Origin: Rhodospirillales bacterium | GTDB lineage: Bacteria; Pseudomonadota; Alphaproteobacteria; Rhodospirillales; 2-12-FULL-67-15 | Length of the DNA: 42,551 nucleotides | Reading direction: 5' to 3' | Assembly (NCBI GenBank): GCA_016872535.1 | Contig: VGZQ01000020.1 | Coordinates: forward strand, 1 to 42,551 | Program-made: the position numbers and the translations under genes | Shown here: one piece after another, positions 15,879 through 23,344 of the stretch | Layout of the letters: every line of letters starts with the position of its first letter | Position numbering within the stretch: position 1 is the stretch's first letter | The notes under the pieces: generated by a model | The model's input: only the letters and a program-made list of their open reading frames with translations | Told to the model about the DNA's origin: nothing | Database searches by the model: none

Positions 15879-16172
15879 TCAGTAATGCTGGGTCTGCCGC
15901 TGCTCGGGAACGATGGTGCCGTTTTCCGCATTGATGATCACGGTGTAAACCTGAAAGGCGCCGTTGTCGTTGCCGCCCGCGTTCATCACCGTCACCGCGA
16001 AGGCGGCGAGATCGCCGTACTTGCGCGGCTCGATCTTGATCACCTTGCCGCCCGAAGCCTGTTCGACCTGACGGCGAACCTCGTTGGCGGACATGGCGGC
16101 CTCGGCCTCAACCCCCGCCAACCCGATCGTGGCGGCGAGGATCGCAGCCATGCCTTGCCTCGTTGTGCGCAT
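15879..16172 (-). CDS. Small exported PepSY-like protein
   Basis: 97 residues from the ATG at 16172, which has GGAAGGAGA six bases upstream. Signal peptide: TRQGMAAILAATIGLAGVEA with a cut near AEAA. The mature part, MSANEVRRQVEQASGGKVIK then AFAVTVMNAGGNDNGAFQVY and VIINAENGTIV, fits the small PepSY fold that is thought to inhibit peptidases or act in periplasmic signalling. The end overlaps nothing but lies 8 bases from the convergent alpha-chain gene. Function unassigned. Confidence 0.78.
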   Translation of the reverse strand: MRTTRQGMAAILAATIGLAGVEAEAAMSANEVRRQVEQASGGKVIKIEPRKYGDLAAFAVTVMNAGGNDNGAFQVYTVIINAENGTIVPEQRQTQHY

Positions 16173-16206
16173 CGTTCGTCTCCTTCCCTGCGGGCTGTGC
16201 CGGATA

Positions 16207-16908
16207 TTACACCGAAAACCACGGTATCGGCGCGACGCCGAACATAAGTCTGTGGCCATAAAGAAATCCGATGTAGATCGCGAGCGCGAGGCCGAGGCGT
16301 CCCCAGCCGATCTCCGCGAGGCTGAACCGCGCCCGGCCCGAAACGATCGCCGCGAACGGCACCAACGAAGTCCGCGCCGCGAACGTTTCCCAGGCCGATC
16401 CGAGAGCAGCCTTCTTGCGGGCCTCGATGTGCGCCATGCCGGCCAACGCCAGTACGATCATGGCCGTGAACACGATCATGCCGCGCGCGTCGCCGCTGGC
16501 GAGCAGATGCGCGATTCCCCACAACACGATCCCCCACATCATGGGATGACGGGTGACGGCGAGGATGCCGCCGGGCGGAGCGGCGATCGAGCGTTCCTGG
16601 CCGACGGCGGTAGGATTGGGCCCGGTCAGGCCGGCAACGATGAAAACGAACGCGACCAGTATGATTGCCGCCGCAAGCAACCGCAGTCCCATGGGCGGAA
16701 CCCAAAGGTCGACACGCTCCGCGGCGGCGAACGCGGCAATCATCCAGCCGAACAAGACCAGCGAAACCACCGAATAGAGGCCGAGAAACGGCTTTTCGCC
16801 AAGCCGCGCGATCAGGGGCGCGCGCAACGGCGCGGCCGATAGGACTACATGGCTGGCAACGAAGGCCGCCGCGGCCACGGCTAGCCAACCCAGGGTCCCT
16901 GTCATCAT
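16207..16908 (-). CDS. NnrU-family integral membrane protein
   Basis: About 233 residues with six or so hydrophobic helices. The start is one of two adjacent ATGs (16908 or 16905) behind GGGAGGGAA; spacing favours the second. Family marks: LGWLAVAAAAFVASHVVLSA at the start, GPNPTAVGQE, ILAVTRHPMMWGIVLWGIAH and ARKKAALGSAWETFA. NnrU proteins are linked with nitric oxide/nitrite respiration in some alphaproteobacteria and resemble isoprenylcysteine methyltransferase-like membrane enzymes (the RHP..W motif). No denitrification genes are near. A longer open frame to 17148 overlaps the GmhB-like gene and was rejected. Confidence 0.85.
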   Translation of the reverse strand: MMTGTLGWLAVAAAAFVASHVVLSAAPLRAPLIARLGEKPFLGLYSVVSLVLFGWMIAAFAAAERVDLWVPPMGLRLLAAAIILVAFVFIVAGLTGPNPTAVGQERSIAAPPGGILAVTRHPMMWGIVLWGIAHLLASGDARGMIVFTAMIVLALAGMAHIEARKKAALGSAWETFAARTSLVPFAAIVSGRARFSLAEIGWGRLGLALAIYIGFLYGHRLMFGVAPIPWFSV

Positions 16909-16952
16909 TTCCCTCCCGAAATTACCGTCGGGATTATACCCTTCTCCTCGCC

Positions 16953-17603
16953 ATGGACGCATCCCCCAACCCGAACGGCAATCCCTTCCCCCTCGACGGC
17001 GAGGGTATTTGGTGCGAGGTGCTGCGCCCGCCCGGTGCATTACCACCCCGCCCCGCCCTGTTCCTCGACCGTGACGGCGTGGTGGTGGAGGAAGTGAATT
17101 ACCTGTCGAAGCCCGAGGATGTCCGGCTGGTTCCGGGCGCGGCGGCAATCGTGGCCGCCGTGAACCGGCGCGATATACCCGTCGTGCTGATCACCAACCA
17201 ATCGGGTATCGGGCGAGGGCTTTACGGTTGGGACGCCTTCGCCGCCGTGCAGCGAACGATCCTCGATCTTCTCACCCGCGCTGGGGCGCGCGTGGACGCG
17301 GTGTACGCCTGCCCGCACTATCCCGATCACCCGGCGCGCAAGCCGAACCCCGGCATGTTGCTGCGCGCCGAAAAGGCCCTGCGGCTCGACATGCGCGCGT
17401 CGTGGGCGGTTGGCGACCGCGCCAGCGACTTGGAAGCGGCGCAGCGCGCCGGTTTGGCGGGTGGCGTCCACGTGCTCAGCGGCCACGGCGCGGACCCTGG
17501 CGAGCGGACGGCGGCGCTAGCGCTGGCCGCCCCCGGCTTCAAGGTCGCGACCGCCCCCTCGGTCGCCGAGGCGGCGATGTCGATTCCTCTGCTCGCGGGC
17601 TGA
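16953..17603 (+). CDS. gmhB: GmhB-like HAD-IIIA phosphatase
   Basis: 216 residues from the ATG at 16953. HAD motifs: ALFLDRDGVVVEE (Asp39, Asp41), LITNQSGIGRGLYG, and motif IV GDRASDLEAA after KPNPGML. This is the heptose-bisphosphate 7-phosphatase pattern of lipopolysaccharide core synthesis. Odd: the zinc loop keeps only the first pair, ACPHYP (Cys120, His122); where the family has a second Cys pair before R-K-P, this protein has DHPARKP. So the structural zinc may be lost or bound differently. It is convergent with the last pilus gene, 3 bases away, and divergent from the NnrU gene 44 bases away. Confidence 0.82.
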   Translation: MDASPNPNGNPFPLDGEGIWCEVLRPPGALPPRPALFLDRDGVVVEEVNYLSKPEDVRLVPGAAAIVAAVNRRDIPVVLITNQSGIGRGLYGWDAFAAVQRTILDLLTRAGARVDAVYACPHYPDHPARKPNPGMLLRAEKALRLDMRASWAVGDRASDLEAAQRAGLAGGVHVLSGHGADPGERTAALALAAPGFKVATAPSVAEAAMSIPLLAG

Positions 17604-17606
17604 ACC

Positions 17607-18008
17607 TCAACACGCGAAGGTGGCGGTGACGGTGAGCGTTGTCGCAGGAATCGGTACGTAAGCCGAAATCAAGGTCGTGAAATTGTAGGTCCCGACAACC
17701 GTAATGGTGGTGCCGCATGGGGTGACGGTGAAATCGAGATTGGCGTTGCTCGAATCCATCCCGAGCATTTGCGAGCGGGCGTAGGTTTCGATGGTGGCGG
17801 CGGTCTGGCTCGCCGATCGAACGGCGCCGTAGCGGGCGGCCTGCTCGGCCGCGAATTCGAGCGTGTTGCGGATCCAGATCATCCGTCCGAACTCGATAAT
17901 GCCGAATATGACCGCGATATAGACCGGCAGCAGCAGCGCGAATTCGACCGCGACCGAACCGGATACATCGCGTGTCCATCGCGGAAGAGAATTCCGAAGT
18001 TTATTCAT
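17607..18008 (-). CDS. tadF: TadE/TadF-like pseudopilin
   Basis: 133 residues from the ATG at 18008, which overlaps the upstream stop as ATGA. Prepilin-like N-terminus: GSVAVEFALLLPVYIAVIFG with the conserved Glu five residues into the hydrophobic helix, as processed by the Tad prepilin peptidase. The remainder is extracellular, with two Cys (TPCGTTI and the C-terminal TFAC) that could pair. TadE and TadF are minor pseudopilins needed for Flp pilus assembly; which one this is cannot be told by sequence alone. Last gene of the Tad run. Confidence 0.85.
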   Translation of the reverse strand: MNKLRNSLPRWTRDVSGSVAVEFALLLPVYIAVIFGIIEFGRMIWIRNTLEFAAEQAARYGAVRSASQTAATIETYARSQMLGMDSSNANLDFTVTPCGTTITVVGTYNFTTLISAYVPIPATTLTVTATFAC

Positions 18009-18496
18009 TTGACCCATAGCGTAGCGTTGCCGGTCAGGGTCATGGCGAGATCAAGGTTAAACCCGCCTGGAAGGTTGGTTAAGTCATAGAGTGGCGTGTA
18101 GGGCCGGCTCATGGTGACGGTGGCGATATAGCGCTTGCTGCCGGTGGCGCAGGTTCCCGAGGCACAGTCAACGGTCGAGCCGTCCGAACATTCGCAGGTG
18201 ATAGTCGCGGTCGAGGTGACGGTACCGCCGATACCGCTGTTGGTAATAGCGAGGTCTGCTGCCGTCTCCATGGTCGTTTGCGCCGCCGCGATTTGCGCCG
18301 ATGTATTCATGCTCGCGGAAAACGCAGCCTCTACGCCCGTGCGGGCCGCGCTTTTCAGAACGGAGCGGTAATGGACGATCTTACCCAACTCGGTGAGCCC
18401 AAGGATCATCAGCAGCAGGATCGGCGCGATCAAGGCGAATTCGACCGCCGCCGCGCCGGAGTCGTTCTTGAGCGATTTTTGGGTGGGTTCGCGCAC
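18005..18496 (-). CDS. tadE: TadE-like pseudopilin
   Basis: 163 residues. The cytoplasmic start MREPTQKSLKNDSG is followed by AAAVEFALIAPILLLMILGL, the TadE helix with its conserved Glu. GLTELGKIVHYRSVLKSAAR follows, the usual helical continuation. The outer part has four cysteines in ITCECSDGSTVDCASGTC, probably two disulfides. It starts 3 bases after the TadG-like stop and overlaps the next pseudopilin gene by ATGA, so all three minor pilus genes are coupled. Confidence 0.88.
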   Translation of the reverse strand: MREPTQKSLKNDSGAAAVEFALIAPILLLMILGLTELGKIVHYRSVLKSAARTGVEAAFSASMNTSAQIAAAQTTMETAADLAITNSGIGGTVTSTATITCECSDGSTVDCASGTCATGSKRYIATVTMSRPYTPLYDLTNLPGGFNLDLAMTLTGNATLWVK

Positions 18497-18499
18497 GCT

Positions 18500-19840
18500 T
18501 CACTCCACCAAGGTCGGCGGGTTCGAGGTCGTGGTCGGCACGCCCCGAGAATCGCAAATGGCCATGTCGTTATCTATCTCGATTTCCGCGTTGCTGTTCA
18601 TGCTGATCGTGTTGGCGATGATAAGCGCGCATCCCTTCTGGGGACCGCTATGTCGCGATCGTATTTTTGAGTTGCTATCCATCTGGAGTTGGGTATTGGG
18701 GAAATAGAGCGACCCTTCCACTTGAATATCTACGTTGCTGTTAAGGGTGTTGGTGGCGGTCGAGGGCGCGTCGGGATCCTGCATGATCGCGATGCCTTCG
18801 TAGGTTCCGCTATTTGGAGCGACGATGTTGATCGTCGCGTTGCTGTTGATGTTCAGCTCGGCCCAATCGGCGCCCGACCCGGTCAGGATAAGGGTTACGC
18901 CCGCAGTCGCGGTGAGGGTGGTGTTGCTGCTCATCGAAAACGTGCCGCCGTCGATGTAATAGGTTCCGGCGGTCATCGTCACGTTTGAGTTGGAATTCAT
19001 GTTGAAGCCGCCGCAGTACCGGCCGGGGCCGATCGTGGCGGTGTTATTCGCGCCGAGCGAGTAGTTGGTGGCGGTGCACGCCCCGGAGGCGGCGGGGTTG
19101 GCGAGGTTAGCGTAGGGATTGGCCACCGCCGTTTGCCCGGTCGTGGTCGGGGTCGTGCCGAGCGATGCGTTACCATCCAGATCGTAACCGCCGGTGATCC
19201 GCGCGAAATCCGCGCTGATTTCGGCATTGCTGGCCATTTGCAAGGCGTTCGCGTTCGCGGCATCCGAGGATGTGGCCGAGGAATTGACGTTGAGCCCGCA
19301 GCCCTCGAGTTCCATTTCGGAATTGGAGTTCATACTCACCGCGGGAGCGGCGGTGCCGCTGAGCGCGACCACGCAGCCGAGCGTCTGGGTTCCCGCGTTC
19401 GCCACCGCGCGGGCGCTCAGGGTGGTGGCGCTCGAAAGAAAGAGGCTCGCGAACATCAGGTTCTGGCTTTCGGTGACGATGACCTCGACCGCGTTCGGGT
19501 AAGTGGCGGCGTTGGTGTAGGCGCCGGACGTCGGCGGTCTGTTGGACGTCACGTTGGCGGCGACGGCGCCGTTGCGCACAGCGAAATCGCTGGCCGCAGT
19601 TTGCGCGTCGGCCCAGGTTCCGCCTTGATAAAGCACAAGCGCTCCGGCCATGGCGCCCGCGTCGGCGGCTGCTTGCATGCTGCGCTTGCGATGGAACCAT
19701 TGTCCCATTTCGACGCCGATGCCGACGAACCCGATCAGCACCGGAAGCACGATCGCGAAAACGATCGCGGAAACACCCCGTTGGTCGCGGGCGAAGCGCG
19801 ACAGAAAACCGTTCGGATGATTGGAACGTCCTGGTTGCAC
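18500..19840 (-). CDS. tadG: TadG-like protein with Ser-Asn ladder repeats
   Basis: 446 residues. The N-terminus is the TadG anchor: DQRGVSAIVFAIVLPVLIGF, then GVEMGQWFHRKRSMQAAADA, as in TadE/G-like pseudopilins. From residue 170 the chain carries eight copies of [MIL]-x-S-N-x-x-[ILMV] (MNSNSEM, MASNAEI, MNSNSNV, MSSNTTL, INSNATI, LNSNVDI, MDSNSKI, MNSNAEI), spaced mostly 21-35 residues, as expected of a stacked beta-solenoid; five Cys may pin it. TadG usually has a von Willebrand A domain instead, which is not seen. It probably forms an extended surface or tip element of the pilus machine. Confidence 0.85.
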   Translation of the reverse strand: MQPGRSNHPNGFLSRFARDQRGVSAIVFAIVLPVLIGFVGIGVEMGQWFHRKRSMQAAADAGAMAGALVLYQGGTWADAQTAASDFAVRNGAVAANVTSNRPPTSGAYTNAATYPNAVEVIVTESQNLMFASLFLSSATTLSARAVANAGTQTLGCVVALSGTAAPAVSMNSNSEMELEGCGLNVNSSATSSDAANANALQMASNAEISADFARITGGYDLDGNASLGTTPTTTGQTAVANPYANLANPAASGACTATNYSLGANNTATIGPGRYCGGFNMNSNSNVTMTAGTYYIDGGTFSMSSNTTLTATAGVTLILTGSGADWAELNINSNATINIVAPNSGTYEGIAIMQDPDAPSTATNTLNSNVDIQVEGSLYFPNTQLQMDSNSKIRSRHSGPQKGCALIIANTISMNSNAEIEIDNDMAICDSRGVPTTTSNPPTLVE

Positions 19841-19858
19841 GCAGCGCCTCCTTCTGGA

Positions 19859-20452
19859 TCAGCGCTTGTAACCTTTTCCGCCTGCGGTTCCGGTCGGCGC
19901 CTGTTCGGGCGCCTGGCTCTGGGGTTGCGGTTGGGCGGCCGGCTCTCCTTGGGGCGGCGCTCCCGGCGCTTCCGCGACCGGACCTTGTTGCCCGCCACCG
20001 CCTGAGGGCGCCGGCGCGGCGCCCTGCGTCGCGACACGAACGCAACGGTCGGCGCAATTGTAGACGACCTCCGAATAGCCGGACTTGGGCGCCGAGATGA
20101 CCGAGATATGCCGATCACGCTCACCCGTGACAAGAACCGGGACGGATAGAATTTCGCGATTTTGCGAATCGAGCACGATCAGGTTGGTTTCGCCTGGCGC
20201 GCGGCCGAACAACACCAGCATTGAGCGGTTTTCAACGGTGATGTCGAGAACGCGCGGATCGCCGATGATGATGTTTTGCGCGCGCGCGGCGAGACGAAGG
20301 ATCGTCGCCTTGTTGGCGATCACCTGGATCGGCTCGCCCCCCGCCGAGGCCGCCGACGATTGCGCCAACGCCGGGCCGGCGATCGCGACCGCGCCCGCCA
20401 CGATCACTATCCCCGCTATCGTCAAAATTCGCGAATCGAAGGATTTTTGCAC
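19859..20452 (-). CDS. Secretin-N-like pilus assembly protein (CpaC N-domain only)
   Basis: 197 residues. Signal peptide to about residue 31 (IVIVAGAVAIAGPALAQS). The domain IQVIANKATILRLAARAQNI, IIGDPRVLDITVENRSMLVL and APGETNLIVLDSQNREIL is the pilus-assembly/secretin N-terminal domain also found at the start of CpaC. No secretin domain follows: after a Cys pair (NCADRCVRV) the chain ends in about 60 residues rich in Pro, Gln, Gly and Ala. It is probably a periplasmic partner that touches the CpaC ring or the TadG-like protein, whose gene is 18 bases downstream. Confidence 0.8.
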   Translation of the reverse strand: MQKSFDSRILTIAGIVIVAGAVAIAGPALAQSSAASAGGEPIQVIANKATILRLAARAQNIIIGDPRVLDITVENRSMLVLFGRAPGETNLIVLDSQNREILSVPVLVTGERDRHISVISAPKSGYSEVVYNCADRCVRVATQGAAPAPSGGGGQQGPVAEAPGAPPQGEPAAQPQPQSQAPEQAPTGTAGGKGYKR

Positions 20453-20544
20453 CGTAATCCGCCTTGCTAGCGGCCCGAGCCGCGTCCATACGCGCCAGTT
20501 CGATCATACGGGAAGGGGCTAAAAACAGCAATCTTCCCAAGGTC

Positions 20545-20572
20545 TTGAGAATGCGGCCAAACTTTCTATTAT
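20545..20572 (+). promoter_or_regulatory. Probable sigma-70-type promoter of tadD
   Basis: TTGAGA at 20545-20550 and TATTAT at 20567-20572 with a 16-base spacer match the -35/-10 consensus at five of six bases each. Expected transcription start is near 20579, so the leader to the ATG at 20588 would be very short; a start at 20597 (fourth codon) would give a more normal leader. The divergent secretin-N-like gene starts at 20452. Confidence 0.5.
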
Positions 20573-20587
20573 GTTCAAGTTCGTATC

Positions 20588-21391
20588 ATGCGCGCGATGT
20601 CCGTTTCCGCCTTCGGCTCGGCCGCCACTCCGCGGCTTGGGTTCGTTGTCGGCATCATGCTGATCCTCGCCGCGTGCGCCCAAGGCGCGACGGATTCCTC
20701 GGACAATCCGCTGCCCAAGAACTTGATCTCGGATTCGCTCGCCTCGGCCGCGCTGCACGCCGAATCGAGCGGCGATTTCCGTTCCGCGGCGGCGCACTAC
20801 CGCACGCTGCTCGAACGCACGCCGCAGGACAAACGCATTCCGCTCCGTTACGCGCGCGCGCTCAGGCTCGCGGGCGAGCCACGCCAGGCGGCGGCTTTTC
20901 TCGAGCAGCGCGCCCGCAACGAAAAACCTTCCGCCGAGACGCTGGTCGAAATGGCCAAGGCGTACCTGTCCTCGGACCAGTTGCCGGTCGCCGCGCGCTA
21001 TCTCGACCAGGCGATGACGCTGGCGCCCCAGAACTGGGAGGTCTTGTCGCTGCTCGGCGTGGTGCTCGACTATCAGGGCAAGAACGTCGAGGCGCGCGAT
21101 CATTACAACGCCGCGCTGTCGCTGTCGCCGGACAATTCCACCGTGCTCAACAACCTGGGACTGTCGCTGGCGATGAGCGGCGATCTCGACGGCGCCATCG
21201 CCGCCCTGGAGAGGGCCAAGGACCAGCCGGGCGTGAGCCATCATGTGCGTCAGAATCTGGCGCTGCTGCTGGCGATGAAGGGCGACGCCGCCGGGGCCGA
21301 GCGCTTCGCCCGCAAGGACCAGTCGCCGGAAATGGTGCGCGCCAACCTGCGCTATTTCCGCGCGCTGGCCGACGGCGCGCGCACGTACTGA
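20588..21391 (+). CDS. tadD: TadD-like TPR lipoprotein
   Basis: 267 residues. Lipoprotein signal GFVVGIMLILAAC with a clean LAAC lipobox. About five TPR units follow: SGDFRSAAAHYRTLLERTPQ, GEPRQAAAFLEQRARNEKP, DQLPVAARYLDQAMTLAPQN, GKNVEARDHYNAALSLSPDN and GDLDGAIAALERA. TadD is the pilotin-like TPR protein that helps secretin assembly. Uniquely in this locus it is on the plus strand, between tadC and the minor pseudopilin genes, with its own likely promoter; its stop is 12 bases from the convergent tadC stop. Confidence 0.9.
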   Translation: MRAMSVSAFGSAATPRLGFVVGIMLILAACAQGATDSSDNPLPKNLISDSLASAALHAESSGDFRSAAAHYRTLLERTPQDKRIPLRYARALRLAGEPRQAAAFLEQRARNEKPSAETLVEMAKAYLSSDQLPVAARYLDQAMTLAPQNWEVLSLLGVVLDYQGKNVEARDHYNAALSLSPDNSTVLNNLGLSLAMSGDLDGAIAALERAKDQPGVSHHVRQNLALLLAMKGDAAGAERFARKDQSPEMVRANLRYFRALADGARTY

Positions 21392-21403
21392 CTCTTCGCC
21401 CGC

Positions 21404-22348
21404 TCAATTGTTCGAGATATTGATGCCGGCCGGCCCGGCGATCACGACGAACAGAACCGGTAGGAAAAAGAGGATCATCGGCACCGTCAGCTTGGCCGGC
21501 AGGGCAGCCGCCTTCTTTTCCGCAGCGGCGAGGCGCGATTCGCGGCTTTCCTGCGACAGCACGCGCAAGCCGACGGCAACCGACGTCCCGTACCGCTCCG
21601 CCTGAATGAGGGTCGTGGAGAGCGATTTTGCCGCCTCCAGTCCGGTTCGCTCGGCGAAGTTTTCGTAAGCCTGGCGCCGATCGCCGAGGAAGGCGAGTTC
21701 CGCGCCGAGCAGCCCGACCTCCTCCGCGATCAAAGGCGCGCTGATCGCCATTTCCTCGGTCACGCGGTTGAGCGCGGCCTCGAGCGACAGACCCGCCTCG
21801 ACGCAGATCACCAGCAAATCGAGCGCATCGGGAAACGCGCGCCCCAGGATTTTCTGGCGCTTGGCCGCATTGTTGTCGACGTAAAGCTTGGGCGCGTAAT
21901 AACCGATGGCGCCGGCGACAGCGGCGGCGACGAGCAGGCGGAAGGTGTCGAGCGACGGAGATACCAGCTTAATGTAGAAATAAGCGAAAACGGCGAGCAC
22001 GATGGGCAAACCGACAGTGGCGGCGATGTATATGGTCGTCGCCGAGGACGAGCGGAACCCGCCGCGCGCGAGCTGGGCGCGGAGCGCCTTAGGGTCGAAT
22101 TTCTCCTTGAGCTTGAGCCGTTCGACCACCGCGTTCAAGAAATCCAGCCCGGGGCGCGTTTTCGGACGCATGCTTCGTTGCTGCTGGAGCGACGATAGTT
22201 GCCGGGCGGCGAGATCCTGGCGGTGCGACGCGACTCCCTTCAGGCGATCCGACATCCGGCCCTTGGGCATGAAATAGGACATGGCCGCGAGGACTGAAAA
22301 AAGCGTTCCCGCGAAGGCCAGCACCATGATGATCGTCGCGGCGTCCAT
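21404..22348 (-). CDS. tadC: Tad inner-membrane platform protein TadC
   Basis: 314 residues. Membrane helices at the N-terminus, at about 105-160, and at the C-terminus (LPAKLTVPMILFFLPVLFVV). The GspF/T2SSF domain signature is clear: LDLLVICVEAGLSLEAALNR, the E-rich ELAFLGDRRQAYENFAERTG, and LSTTLIQAERYGTSVAVGLR. TadC with TadB makes the platform on which the CpaF ATPase works. The ORF begins 3 bases after tadB ends. Confidence 0.95.
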   Translation of the reverse strand: MDAATIIMVLAFAGTLFSVLAAMSYFMPKGRMSDRLKGVASHRQDLAARQLSSLQQQRSMRPKTRPGLDFLNAVVERLKLKEKFDPKALRAQLARGGFRSSSATTIYIAATVGLPIVLAVFAYFYIKLVSPSLDTFRLLVAAAVAGAIGYYAPKLYVDNNAAKRQKILGRAFPDALDLLVICVEAGLSLEAALNRVTEEMAISAPLIAEEVGLLGAELAFLGDRRQAYENFAERTGLEAAKSLSTTLIQAERYGTSVAVGLRVLSQESRESRLAAAEKKAAALPAKLTVPMILFFLPVLFVVIAGPAGINISNN

Positions 22349-22351
22349 GGC

Positions 22352-23341
22352 TCACATCTCGAAGCTGATCATGTTGTTCATGACGGCGACGCCGATCCCC
22401 ATCCACACTAGGCCGCCGCCGATCAGCTTATGGCCGGCCGCCGTGGTGAATAGGACCGCGATGTATTCCGGCGCGACCAGGGCAAGCAAGGCGCCGACCA
22501 CCACCGGCAGCGATCCGATGATGGCGGCCGAGGCCTTCGCCTCGCTCGACATGGCCTGGACCTTGTCGCGCATCCGTTTGCGCCCGCGCAGCACGTCGGA
22601 AAGCTTTTGCAGCGTGTCCGCTAAGTTGCCGCCGGTTTGGCGCTGGATCATCAGCACGATGGCGAAAAAGCGCAATTCCGGCGTCGGCACCCGGCTGACG
22701 GCGCGGTCGAGACATTCGTCGAGCGTCATGCCGATCCGCGTTCCCTCCGAAATCAGCCGGAATTCGGAACCGATCGGGTCGGGCATTTCCCGACCGATGA
22801 CGGAAATGCATTCGGGCACCGGCAGGCCGGCCTTGACGCCGCGAATGATGACGTCGAGGGCGTCCGCGAACAGGCTCGTGAATTTCTTGACGCGGCGCTT
22901 GATGAGGAAGTTGAGGACGAATTTCGGCAATCCGAAGATCGTCACGATCGGCAACACGAGCAGGCCGAGCACGCCGAGGAACGGCTTGCCCATGACGTAA
23001 TAAAGGGCGGTGACGACCACCGCGGCGGTTACGACACCGGCGAAGAATTGCAGCGGCGAAATGTCCTCCAATCCCGCCTGGATCATCTCTTCGCGCAGCT
23101 TATAGATGCCTTTCTTGGTCCGGCGCGCTTCGGCTTCCTTCAACTTGGCCTGAACGCTGCGCCGGCGGTCGCCCGACACGTCCCGCCCGGCGAGCGAGCC
23201 GATTTCCCCGCCGCTCTTGATCGCCGCCAGGCGCGCGGTGAACCGTCGGGTCGCGACCGACCGCGTGGTGTACACGACGACGCCGAGGGCGATGGCCGAG
23301 GCCAAGCCGACCAGAACCGCGACGATGACGGTGATATCCAT
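22352..23341 (-). CDS. tadB: Tad inner-membrane platform protein TadB
   Basis: 329 residues with an N-terminal helix (IVAVLVGLASAIALGVVVY), a pair of helices at about 95-135 and C-terminal helices. T2SSF domain: FADALDVIIRGVKAGLPVPE, then GTRIGMTLDECLDRAVSRVP and FFAIVLMIQRQTGGNLADTL, the family's Q-R-Q-x-G-G-N pattern. Partner of TadC in the platform. Starts 3 bases after the cpaF stop, suggesting coupled translation. Confidence 0.95.
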   Translation of the reverse strand: MDITVIVAVLVGLASAIALGVVVYTTRSVATRRFTARLAAIKSGGEIGSLAGRDVSGDRRRSVQAKLKEAEARRTKKGIYKLREEMIQAGLEDISPLQFFAGVVTAAVVVTALYYVMGKPFLGVLGLLVLPIVTIFGLPKFVLNFLIKRRVKKFTSLFADALDVIIRGVKAGLPVPECISVIGREMPDPIGSEFRLISEGTRIGMTLDECLDRAVSRVPTPELRFFAIVLMIQRQTGGNLADTLQKLSDVLRGRKRMRDKVQAMSSEAKASAAIIGSLPVVVGALLALVAPEYIAVLFTTAAGHKLIGGGLVWMGIGVAVMNNMISFEM

Positions 23342-23344
23342 GCG

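Noticed and set aside
19133-20005. 290-codon plus-strand frame opposite the TadG-like gene
   Set aside because: Shadow frame, Gly/Arg/His-rich, with no ribosome-binding site or known motif.
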